Source of the DNA: an uncultured Rhizobiaceae group bacterium
GTDB lineage: Bacteria; Pseudomonadota; Alphaproteobacteria; Rhizobiales; Rhizobiaceae
Direction of reading: 5' to 3'
Length of the DNA: 18,911 nt
Assembly (NCBI GenBank): GCA_937944075.1
Contig: CALDZZ010000147.1
Span: 1 to 18,911, forward strand
Part shown: positions 7,943 to 13,345 of the stretch, in pieces
Position numbering within the stretch: the first letter of the stretch is position 1
Layout of the letters: the number at the start of each line of letters is the position of its first letter
Notes under the pieces: generated by a model
Told to the model about the DNA's origin: nothing
Seen by the model: only the letters and a program-made list of their open reading frames with translations
Databases searched by the model: none
Made by a program: the position numbers and the translations under genes

Positions 7943-7990
7943 AGACACTTATCCTTGAGCATTTTTCACTTGATGCACAGGATTGATAAA

Positions 7991-8029
7991 AAATATCAAG
8001 CCCCGAATGCAACCTGGCAACCGGGGCTT
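7991..8029 (-). terminator. Rho-independent terminator of the DUF465 gene
   Basis: On the minus strand AAGCCCCG (8022-8029) pairs with CGGGGCTT (7998-8005) in a perfect 8-base, GC-rich stem with a 16-base loop. Four bases later there is a run of six T (about 7988-7993 region). It begins 8 bases after the DUF465 stop codon. It separates that gene from the ThiE-like gene, which must then have its own promoter or depend on read-through. Confidence 0.75.
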
Positions 8030-8036
8030 TTGAATT

Positions 8037-8213
8037 TTAATTCATTTTTTGTGCTGTAAGACGTTCAATCTTGTCTTTGATGGCTAGTTTTTTCTGTTTT
8101 AAGTTTCGAAGTTCAATCTGGTCTGCACTACTTGCAATTTTCATTTCCTCAAGCTGGATATCCAACTCCTGGTGACGCATTTTCAAGGAATCAATATGTG
8201 ATTCAACTGGCAT
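8037..8213 (-). CDS. DUF465 (YdcH-family) small protein
   Basis: A 58-residue protein beginning MPVESHIDSLKMRHQELDIQLEEM and ending RNLKQKKLAIKDKIERLTAQ, the typical DUF465 helical hairpin with the core motif LK-x(2)-KLxIKDxIxRL. The frame stays open upstream for 68 more codons, but the family begins at this ATG and a full AGGAGG lies 8 bases before it. The longer reading is therefore rejected. The function of the family is unknown; members are small, cytoplasmic and often present in several copies in alphaproteobacteria. It is divergent from purE, with which it shares a 228-base upstream region, and it ends at a clear terminator. Confidence 0.88.
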   Translation of the reverse strand: MPVESHIDSLKMRHQELDIQLEEMKIASSADQIELRNLKQKKLAIKDKIERLTAQKMN

Positions 8214-8347
8214 GTTTTGCCCTCCTTTTAAGCTAAACGAATGTCCCTGCTCGCATTTCGGGTATGTAAAGTTGACCATACTTTTTTGATTTTGTCGAAC
8301 CGGATTGGAAAAATTTTCAAATATTATTAAACAAGGATGAAAATCAC

Positions 8348-8367
8348 TGTGAATGAACCAATTCACA
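8348..8367. promoter_or_regulatory. 20-bp palindrome between DUF465 gene and purE
   Basis: TGTGAAT (8348-8354) and ATTCACA (8361-8367) are perfect inverted repeats with a 6-base spacer, in the 228-base divergent region. The half-sites resemble those of the CRP/FNR family, but the total spacing (TGTGA-N10-TCACA) is 4 bases too long for classical CRP. It is 75 bases before purE and 135 bases before the DUF465 start. It is a plausible operator for an unidentified dimeric regulator. Confidence 0.4.
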
Positions 8368-8414
8368 TTTTGATTTGATGGTGCTAATAACTTCGCTTCA
8401 AAAGCCATTCGGCG

Positions 8415-8420
8415 CATAAT
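8415..8420 (+). promoter_or_regulatory. Possible -10 box of purE-purK
   Basis: CATAAT matches the -10 consensus at five of six positions and lies 21 bases before the purE ATG. No convincing -35 sequence is found 16-18 bases upstream (CTTCGC or TTCGCT), so this is a weak call. Confidence 0.3.
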
Positions 8421-8441
8421 TTTTTAGAACGGTCAGGGAAT

Positions 8442-8939
8442 ATGACGAACAAACAACACGACGTTGCCATCATCATGGGAAGTCAGTCCGACTGGGCGAC
8501 AATGAAAAGCGCCAGCGAAGTTCTGGAAGAATTGGGCGTGACCCACGAGGCGCTCATCATTTCTGCCCACAGAACACCGGATCGTCTCGTCGAATTTTCT
8601 AAAACGGCAAAAGACAAGGGCTTCAAGGTCATCATTGCTGGTGCTGGCGGCGCGGCACATCTGCCGGGGATGACGGCCTCCATGACACCACTTCCCGTGC
8701 TGGGCGTGCCAGTTCAATCAAAAGCCCTGTCAGGGCAGGACAGCCTTCTGTCCATTGTACAAATGCCGGCTGGCATTCCTGTAGGCACATTGGCCATCGG
8801 AACGCCGGGCGCTAAAAATGCCGCCATTTTTGCAGCATCCATTTTGGCGATTAATGAACCGGAACTTGCCACTCGACTGGACGCCTATCGCGAGGCCCAA
8901 ACCAAAAGCATCGCCCTCAAGCCAACGGATGGAGCATAA
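8442..8939 (+). CDS. purE: N5-carboxyaminoimidazole ribonucleotide mutase
   Basis: A 165-residue class I PurE, the usual bacterial size. It converts N5-CAIR to CAIR in purine synthesis. The signatures are all present: IIMGSQSDWATM (substrate phosphate loop), ISAHRTPDRL with the catalytic histidine, IIAGAGGAAHLPGM, and GQDSLLSIVQMPAGIPVGTLAIG. The enzyme is an octamer in the cytoplasm. The ATG is preceded by a modest AGGG site. purK follows after 3 bases, so the two subunits of the carboxylation step are made together. The upstream region holds a palindrome and a possible -10 box; I see no purine riboswitch. Confidence 0.97.
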   Translation: MTNKQHDVAIIMGSQSDWATMKSASEVLEELGVTHEALIISAHRTPDRLVEFSKTAKDKGFKVIIAGAGGAAHLPGMTASMTPLPVLGVPVQSKALSGQDSLLSIVQMPAGIPVGTLAIGTPGAKNAAIFAASILAINEPELATRLDAYREAQTKSIALKPTDGA

Positions 8940-8942
8940 GGC

Positions 8943-10019
8943 ATGCTGAAAACAGGCGACAGAATCGGAATTGTCGGTGGCGGACAGCTGGGTCGCATGC
9001 TTGCCATTGCAGCCGGCAGACTTGGTTTTAAAACCATCGTTCTTGACCCACAGGAAAACGCGCCAGCCTTTGAGTTTGCAGACCGCAGTTTCATCGCTGC
9101 ATATGATGACCCAAAAGCCTTGAAGGAACTCGCAGACTTATGCGATGTCATCACCTATGAATTTGAAAATGTACCCGTAACCGCCTTTGATGCGCTCTCA
9201 GGCTCCGTTGAGGTTCACCCGAACACAACAGCACTGGCAACCAGCCAGGACCGGGTAACGGAAAAAACCTTTTTCAACACTTTGGATATTCAAACAGCGC
9301 CATGGTTTGACATAACGTCTCCCGAGGCACTTGAAACAGCGCTTGCTGAATGCGGTGGCAAGGGCATCATCAAGACCAGACGGTTTGGTTATGATGGCAA
9401 GGGGCAAATTCGGGTGAATTCAAACCACCATGAGTCAATCAGCGAAGCTAAAGAGCTTTGCGCTGAAACCCCTTGCATTCTGGAGGGCTTTATCGAGTTT
9501 ACGCGAGAGATATCCATCATTGCAGCACGTTCCAGATCCGGTGAGGTGAAAACCTTTGACATAGCCGAAAATGTCCACCGTGACGGCATCCTGCATACAT
9601 CTACTGTGCCAGCATCAATTACCGATGAGACCCGTAGCAAGGCGATGAAAATTGCAGAGAAAACCTTGAGCGAACTTGAGTATGTCGGCGTGATGGGCAT
9701 CGAGTTTTTTGTCAATGCAAGCGGTGACCTGATGGTCAACGAGTTTGCCCCAAGGGTTCACAATTCCGGCCACTGGACGGAAGCCGCCTGCACCATTTCA
9801 CAATTTGAACAGCACGTCAGGGCGGTTGCCGGTCTCCCCCTTGGAGCAACCAGACGACACAGCAATTGCAGAATGGAAAATCTCATCGGCCATGACATGG
9901 ACAAGGTTCCTGAAATCCTTCAGATGGACGATACGATGTTGCACTTGTACGGCAAGGCTGAAACCAGGGATGGCAGAAAAATGGGGCACTTCACGCAAAT
10001 TACCCCAAAAAGCGCATAA
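8943..10019 (+). CDS. purK: N5-carboxyaminoimidazole ribonucleotide synthase (ATP-grasp)
   Basis: A 358-residue PurK of normal length. It uses ATP and bicarbonate to carboxylate AIR to N5-CAIR, the substrate of PurE. The N-terminal domain has IGIVGGGQLGRMLAIAAGRLG (about 8-28). The ATP-grasp region has GGKGIIKTRRFGYDGKGQ (about 138-155) and ILEGFIEFTREISII. The metal- and ATP-binding C-terminal motif is MVNEFAPRVHNSGHWT, with the arginine-histidine-asparagine-serine run that contacts substrate. The ribosome-binding GGAG lies inside the last codons of purE, and the two genes form an operon. No clear terminator follows; 145 bases separate it from rpsU. Confidence 0.97.
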   Translation: MLKTGDRIGIVGGGQLGRMLAIAAGRLGFKTIVLDPQENAPAFEFADRSFIAAYDDPKALKELADLCDVITYEFENVPVTAFDALSGSVEVHPNTTALATSQDRVTEKTFFNTLDIQTAPWFDITSPEALETALAECGGKGIIKTRRFGYDGKGQIRVNSNHHESISEAKELCAETPCILEGFIEFTREISIIAARSRSGEVKTFDIAENVHRDGILHTSTVPASITDETRSKAMKIAEKTLSELEYVGVMGIEFFVNASGDLMVNEFAPRVHNSGHWTEAACTISQFEQHVRAVAGLPLGATRRHSNCRMENLIGHDMDKVPEILQMDDTMLHLYGKAETRDGRKMGHFTQITPKSA

Positions 10020-10102
10020 TTTCCCTCATATTCCTGCAAATCATTGCCTTACAAAGCTGGACAAGCAAATCTAATTTTGGTATCTCTCTGCCCAATCGGC
10101 AA

Positions 10103-10119
10103 ATATCCTTTGCGGATAT
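10103..10119. promoter_or_regulatory. Inverted repeat upstream of rpsU
   Basis: ATATCC (10103-10108) and GGATAT (10114-10119) form a perfect dyad with a 5-base centre, 46 bases before the rpsU start. It could be an operator or a short leader stem. No matching promoter elements are convincing around it. Confidence 0.28.
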
Positions 10120-10164
10120 GTAAACTTATTGCCTAACTCTATTCAAACGAAACGGATTTGAAAC

Positions 10165-10389
10165 TTGCAAGTACTTGTACGTGACAACAATGTTGACCAG
10201 GCCCTACGCGCCCTGAAAAAGAAACTTCAACGTGAAGGCGTGTTTCGCGAAATGAAATTGCGCAACTTCTACGAAAAGCCATCTGAAAAGCGTGCGCGCG
10301 AAAAGGCAGAAGCAATTCGCCGTACTCGCAAACTGGCACGCAAGAAGGCACAGCGTGAAGGTTTGGTTCTTGGCAGAAACGGTCGCTAG
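10165..10389 (+). CDS. rpsU: Small ribosomal subunit protein bS21
   Basis: A 74-residue basic protein opening MQVLVRDNNVDQALRALKKKLQREG and continuing with FREMKLRNFYEKPSEKRAREKAEAIRR, the Rhizobiales form of S21. It binds near the 3' end of 16S rRNA and helps initiation. The start is TTG at 10165: an in-frame TGA stands at 10159-10161, two codons upstream, and no ATG or GTG occurs in frame at the N-terminus. TTG is therefore the only codon that yields the family's N-terminus. The only SD-like element is GGA at 10154-10156. This combination suggests deliberately limited initiation, perhaps sensed through S21's own effect on initiation; that is inference. Confidence 0.95.
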   Translation: MQVLVRDNNVDQALRALKKKLQREGVFREMKLRNFYEKPSEKRAREKAEAIRRTRKLARKKAQREGLVLGRNGR

Positions 10390-10404
10390 ATCGTTTTACA
10401 GATC

Positions 10405-10460
10405 CTGACAGAAACAAGGCCTTGCCAATAAACTTGCATGAAAAGCGGGTTTTTTGTCAG
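10405..10460 (+). other. Long-range stem in the rpsU 3' region
   Basis: CTGACAGAAA (10405-10414) can pair over ten positions (one G-U) with TTTTTGTCAG (10451-10460). The loop contains the self-complementary CAAGGCCTTG (10415-10424). The 3' arm starts in a run of six T and is followed by a second run of seven T (10468-10474). It may be a processing or stabilising structure at the end of the rpsU message, or a poor terminator before the strong one at 10493-10528. Confidence 0.35.
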
Positions 10461-10492
10461 TTAGCCCTTTTTTTGACAGTTTAACAGGATTT

Positions 10493-10528
10493 AAGGCGAA
10501 GCATGCTTGAAGGCTGCTTCGCCTTTTT
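10493..10528 (+). terminator. Rho-independent terminator of rpsU
   Basis: AAGGCGAAGCA (10493-10503) pairs perfectly with TGCTTCGCCTT (10515-10525) to give an 11-base stem with an 11-base loop, followed by a T tract ending at 10528. It lies about 100 bases after the rpsU stop. The candidate promoter of the next gene begins inside its loop. Confidence 0.85.
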
Positions 10529-10536
10529 GTTATAAT
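10507..10536 (+). promoter_or_regulatory. Sigma70-type promoter of the TPR lipoprotein gene
   Basis: TTGAAG (10507-10512) and a perfect TATAAT (10531-10536) are separated by 18 bases. A start near 10543 would give a leader of about 20 bases before the ATG at 10562. The -35 hexamer lies in the loop and the spacer covers the 3' arm of the rpsU terminator. This start point falls after the upstream ATG at 10538, which supports use of the 10562 start. Confidence 0.6.
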
Positions 10537-10561
10537 AATGATATTCCATCGGGGTAAGGAT

Positions 10562-11404
10562 ATGAAACGCTCTTCAGCAAACGGTTATCTTGCAAAAAGC
10601 CTGCGTCATTTGACTGTTTGCAGCTGCCTTGTGTTGCTGGCTGCATGCGCCAGTTCCGGACCAAGGGAATTGGCCGTGGATCTGGATCCTGCCCAGGGAG
10701 CATCCAATAACATCGCCTCGTTGACACGGGTTGTAAACGCAAACCCCAATTCGCCAGAAGCCTATAACGTACGCGGAAGCGCATTTGGACAGGCCGGGAA
10801 AAACCGCGAAGCCATAAACGACTTTACCAAGGCAATCCAGTTAAACCCAAGGTTTTATCAGGCATATGCTAACCGCGCCCTTATTTACAGACAGACGGGC
10901 GATCCAAGCAGAGCCATTCAGGACTACACGCAAGCCCTGCGCATCAACCCGCAATATGACGATGCCTATATCGGCCGCGGCAATGTTTATCGTTTCAATG
11001 GCAAACTTCAACAGGCATTCCGTGACTATGAGCGCGCCATCCAGCTTGGCACAACAAATCCGAGAGCCTATCACTCTCGTGGCCTGATGCTGCAGTCCAA
11101 TGGCCAGCATGACCGAGCCATTCAGGATTTCTCGTCTGCCATTTCATTGGCACCGGACGCAGCAGAGCCCTATAATGCCCGCGGCGCGTCTTACATAGCG
11201 ACCAATGACCAGGACAACGCCTGGGCAGACATCAACAAGGCACTGAACCTAAACAGCCGCTACGCAGAAGCATGGACCAACCGTGGCCTGATCGAAGAGC
11301 AAAGAGGTAAACGCAACGATGCATTCAAGTCCTATTCAAGAGCCGTTGCCCTCAACAGAAACTACCAGCCAGCAAAAGACGGCGTTAACAGAACGCGCGG
11401 CTGA
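10562..11404 (+). CDS. TPR-repeat lipoprotein
   Basis: A 280-residue protein with a lipoprotein signal peptide (MKRSSANGYLAKSL, hydrophobic core, then LLAAC with the lipidated cysteine at 29). It carries about six tetratricopeptide repeats of 34 residues, with successive signatures EAYNVRGSAFGQAGKNREAINDFTKAIQLNP, QAYANRALIYRQ, DAYIGRGNVYRF, RAYHSRGLMLQS, EPYNARGASYIA and EAWTNRGLIEEQ. These make a protein-docking solenoid tethered to the membrane, similar in type to NlpI. The start at 10562 is preferred over ATG 10538 because it gives the proper signal peptide and has GGGGTAAGGA just before it. It follows rpsU, as I recall in other Rhizobiales. It converges with the AT-rich lipoprotein gene, 13 bases apart, with no strong terminator between. 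Confidence 0.9.
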   Translation: MKRSSANGYLAKSLRHLTVCSCLVLLAACASSGPRELAVDLDPAQGASNNIASLTRVVNANPNSPEAYNVRGSAFGQAGKNREAINDFTKAIQLNPRFYQAYANRALIYRQTGDPSRAIQDYTQALRINPQYDDAYIGRGNVYRFNGKLQQAFRDYERAIQLGTTNPRAYHSRGLMLQSNGQHDRAIQDFSSAISLAPDAAEPYNARGASYIATNDQDNAWADINKALNLNSRYAEAWTNRGLIEEQRGKRNDAFKSYSRAVALNRNYQPAKDGVNRTRG

Positions 11405-11417
11405 TCCGCTTATTGGT

Positions 11418-12212
11418 TTAATTTTTCTCAGCTATATTTAGTCGCTGACCATCTGGCAGATTTCTATAGGCATATAATTCAGAAAGCTTATCGGACTCTT
11501 TGAAATCAAAATATATCTTCTCAAAAAGTGAGCATGCGTCATGATAGGTTTCCAAATCAGCAAGGGCTGAAAATATGCTGTAAACTTTCAGATTCTTGGT
11601 AGCATCACCTTTTTCAAGGACTTCATAACCTACATAGCCAGCCTTAACATTCACATCGAGTGCCTTGAGTATTGAGTTACGCATTTTCCTTCTAATCGAT
11701 TGAATCTCTCTAATATCATTGAGAAATGCAGTATCATCCAAACCAATATCCGTCAGACTTGAAGCTACGCCATCCTTGATTGAGTTTATTCTGGTTGCTG
11801 TTATTAGCTCGCTTCCTGGTAAATTGAAAACCGAGACAATTGTCGGCAAAGAGTCCAAAGCCTTGTTTGTAATTTTATAAGTGTTGCGAAGTTCAACCAA
11901 ACCAAACAGGTATTGTTTACAGACTCGATCTGATCTGAACAATAAACCTGAAAGTATCTCAGCAGTAGATGAAGGATCATCTGCATCTTTTACAGAATTT
12001 ATGACATCAGAAAAATAAAGAGTCTTTAGCTGCTCTATATCGTGCGCAGCATTACCCTGGATTACCGAACTTATTCCTGCCTCGCCATCTGTATTTTCAC
12101 TTTCCTCAGTCTTGAAAGAAAGTATTGGCGAAGCTTGTTTGAGTGAAATATTGCATGCACTCAAAGCTAAAAGAGTTAAAAATAGTAGCGCCCCTTTACA
12201 GAAAAAATGCAT
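11418..12212 (-). CDS. Lipoprotein of unknown function
   Basis: A 264-residue protein I do not recognise. It has a clear lipoprotein signal (MHFFCKGALLFLTLLALSAC, cysteine at 20). A serine- and acid-rich linker (about 30-60) follows, then a mostly helical, soluble region with two further cysteines (in DRVCKQYL and HDACSLFEK) and no family motif known to me. The ATG is preceded by a full AGGAGG 6 bases upstream. Codon use is visibly richer in A and T than in the neighbouring genes, and the upstream 300 bases are extremely AT-rich, which suggests acquisition from elsewhere. It has its own well-matched promoter at 12364-12392. It converges with the TPR lipoprotein gene. The coding call is firm; the function is unknown. 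Confidence 0.8.
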   Translation of the reverse strand: MHFFCKGALLFLTLLALSACNISLKQASPILSFKTEESENTDGEAGISSVIQGNAAHDIEQLKTLYFSDVINSVKDADDPSSTAEILSGLLFRSDRVCKQYLFGLVELRNTYKITNKALDSLPTIVSVFNLPGSELITATRINSIKDGVASSLTDIGLDDTAFLNDIREIQSIRRKMRNSILKALDVNVKAGYVGYEVLEKGDATKNLKVYSIFSALADLETYHDACSLFEKIYFDFKESDKLSELYAYRNLPDGQRLNIAEKN

Positions 12213-12302
12213 ACCCAGCCTCCTATAAAGATAGCTTACATTACGGTCTTGAGAATTTTTTTCATTAATAAAAAATATAAAAATTCATTCTTGTGGAATA
12301 GC

Positions 12303-12317
12303 TCAATAAATTATTGA
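12303..12317. promoter_or_regulatory. Perfect 15-bp palindrome, candidate operator
   Basis: TCAATAA (12303-12309) and TTATTGA (12311-12317) are perfect inverted repeats with a single central base. The element sits about 40-55 bases downstream of the predicted start point and 91 bases before the lipoprotein ATG. In so AT-rich a background a chance dyad is possible. Confidence 0.35.
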
Positions 12318-12340
12318 AATAATATGGATTTTTATTTTTC

Positions 12341-12358
12341 AACCTGTGAATAACCTGT
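12341..12358. repeat. AACCTGT direct repeat, 11-base phase
   Basis: AACCTGT occurs at 12341-12347 and 12352-12358, start to start 11 bases, about one helical turn. The pair overlaps the predicted transcription start of the lipoprotein gene, a position where a bound protein would block initiation. The longer AACCTGTGAAT recurs at 17382-17392, upstream of the oxidase subunit IV gene. Confidence 0.4.
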
Positions 12359-12363
12359 CATAT

Positions 12364-12392
12364 ATTATAACTAGACTTCACAAGCATAACAA
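12364..12392 (-). promoter_or_regulatory. Promoter of the unknown lipoprotein gene
   Basis: On the minus strand TTGTTA (12387-12392) and a perfect TATAAT (12364-12369) are spaced by exactly 17 bases. The start point would be near 12357, giving a leader of about 145 bases. The -35 box abuts the T tract of the preceding terminator-like hairpin. Confidence 0.6.
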
Positions 12393-12417
12393 AAATTCTG
12401 GATATTTTATAATCCAG
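12391..12417 (-). terminator. Weak terminator after the alpha/beta-hydrolase gene
   Basis: On the minus strand CTGGAT (12412-12417) pairs with ATCCAG (12398-12403) around an 8-base loop, followed by AATTTTTGTT. The stem is short (6 base pairs, half GC), so efficiency may be low. It is about 100 bases after the hydrolase stop, at the end of the pnt-hydrolase block. Confidence 0.42.
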
Positions 12418-12513
12418 CCAAACTCAAACACAGATCAATACGATTGCGTTTAACGACTGTTGGAACCGCATTTGTAATGCAAAAATTGTAATCTGTTTTT
12501 TGGTGAAACAGGC

Positions 12514-13317
12514 TTAAAAAGACTTGCTGAAAAAGCCCAGGACGCGATCAAGCGATCCGTTTGCTGCCAGGGAATTATGGTTTGCGTTTTCAACCGGTTC
12601 AAACTTCGCCTTTTCAGGATCAAGTGTTTGATACAGTTCCTCTCCAAACCGGATTGGTACAACCTCATCCTTTGCGCCATGAATGATCATGACCGGCACG
12701 GAAACGCTGGATAATGCGTTTACATTATCCATCTCGTGTTTCAAAAGCATTTTTACCGGAAAGATTGGGTGCTTGCTTGCAGCCAAATCCGACAGTCTTG
12801 TAAAAGGCGCTTCCAGCGCAATAGAGGTAACGTCGCGATTTGCGGCAACATGGCTGGCAACACCTGTCCCGAGCGAATGCCCGTAAAGAAATATCCAGTC
12901 ACTTTTTTCAGCATTATACCAATCAAAGGTCTCGAGACTGTCTGCAAAAATGGTTTCAGAGGAAGGCTCACCATCGCTGCCACCATAGCCACGATATTCA
13001 ACAAGGAGAACGTCAAAACCGTTTTCCTGCAACATCCTGCCTCGTTCCAGTTCAAAAGCTGCCAACGAGCCATTGCCATGGAAAAACATTATTTTGGGAG
13101 CACCCTCGTCACCCTTGAGGCGCACATGCTTGAGGGTGGTCCCGTCTTTTGTCTTGAACTCGGCAAACTCTGCATAGTCAGGAAGTTCGTCAACCTGCCC
13201 TTGAGGGGCAGGGAAAATCAGACTGTCCTGCTTTGCATAAAGTATCGCGAGAACGCAAAGATATACACCAATGACAATTACAAGGCTTCCCTTGATAAGC
13301 CTGCCCATTTTGATCAT
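12514..13317 (-). CDS. Membrane-anchored alpha/beta hydrolase (Bem46/ABHD13-like)
   Basis: A 267-residue serine hydrolase. An N-terminal membrane segment (about 8-27) is followed by a globular domain. HGNG (80-83) supplies the oxyanion hole, GHSLGTG (146-152) the nucleophile S148, IHGAKDEVVP the acid D217, and NANHN the histidine H247. RGYGGSDG at 109-116 is typical of the Bem46/ABHD13/YfhR group, predicted esterases or thioesterases whose natural substrates are mostly unknown. The single N-terminal segment and the basic residues before it suggest a periplasmic domain, though orientation is not certain. The ATG at 13317 has GGAG 7 bases upstream. It follows pntB after 28 bases on the same strand and may be co-transcribed, with no obvious functional link. 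Confidence 0.88.
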   Translation of the reverse strand: MIKMGRLIKGSLVIVIGVYLCVLAILYAKQDSLIFPAPQGQVDELPDYAEFAEFKTKDGTTLKHVRLKGDEGAPKIMFFHGNGSLAAFELERGRMLQENGFDVLLVEYRGYGGSDGEPSSETIFADSLETFDWYNAEKSDWIFLYGHSLGTGVASHVAANRDVTSIALEAPFTRLSDLAASKHPIFPVKMLLKHEMDNVNALSSVSVPVMIIHGAKDEVVPIRFGEELYQTLDPEKAKFEPVENANHNSLAANGSLDRVLGFFSKSF

Positions 13318-13345
13318 ATCCCTGCTCCCGCAAATGCCATTGCTA

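Larger units (their letters stand above)
12213..12513. other. AT-rich 301-base intergenic region, no gene
   Basis: No open frame here has a ribosome-binding site or recognisable product. Read in the direction of transcription (minus), it holds a weak terminator for the alpha/beta-hydrolase gene (12391-12417), then a promoter (12364-12392), two AACCTGT direct repeats 11 bases apart (12341 and 12352), and a 15-base palindrome (12303-12317). The ribosome-binding site of the lipoprotein gene follows. The section 12250-12340 is almost pure A and T. Confidence 0.7.

Noticed and set aside
8348..8367. CRP binding site
   Set aside because: The half-sites fit but the spacing is TGTGA-N10-TCACA, not N6, so a classical CRP site is not supported.
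8214..8417. N-terminal extension of the DUF465 protein
   Set aside because: The family begins at MPVESHI, which has a perfect AGGAGG; the upstream 68 codons overlap the divergent regulatory region.
11397..11409. GCGG-ctgat-CCGC stem at the end of the TPR gene
   Set aside because: Four base pairs are too few for a terminator, though a T-rich stretch follows.
12468..12480. GCATT-tgt-AATGC hairpin as terminator of the hydrolase gene
   Set aside because: The stem is five pairs with no T tract downstream in the direction of transcription; the hairpin at 12398-12417 is better.
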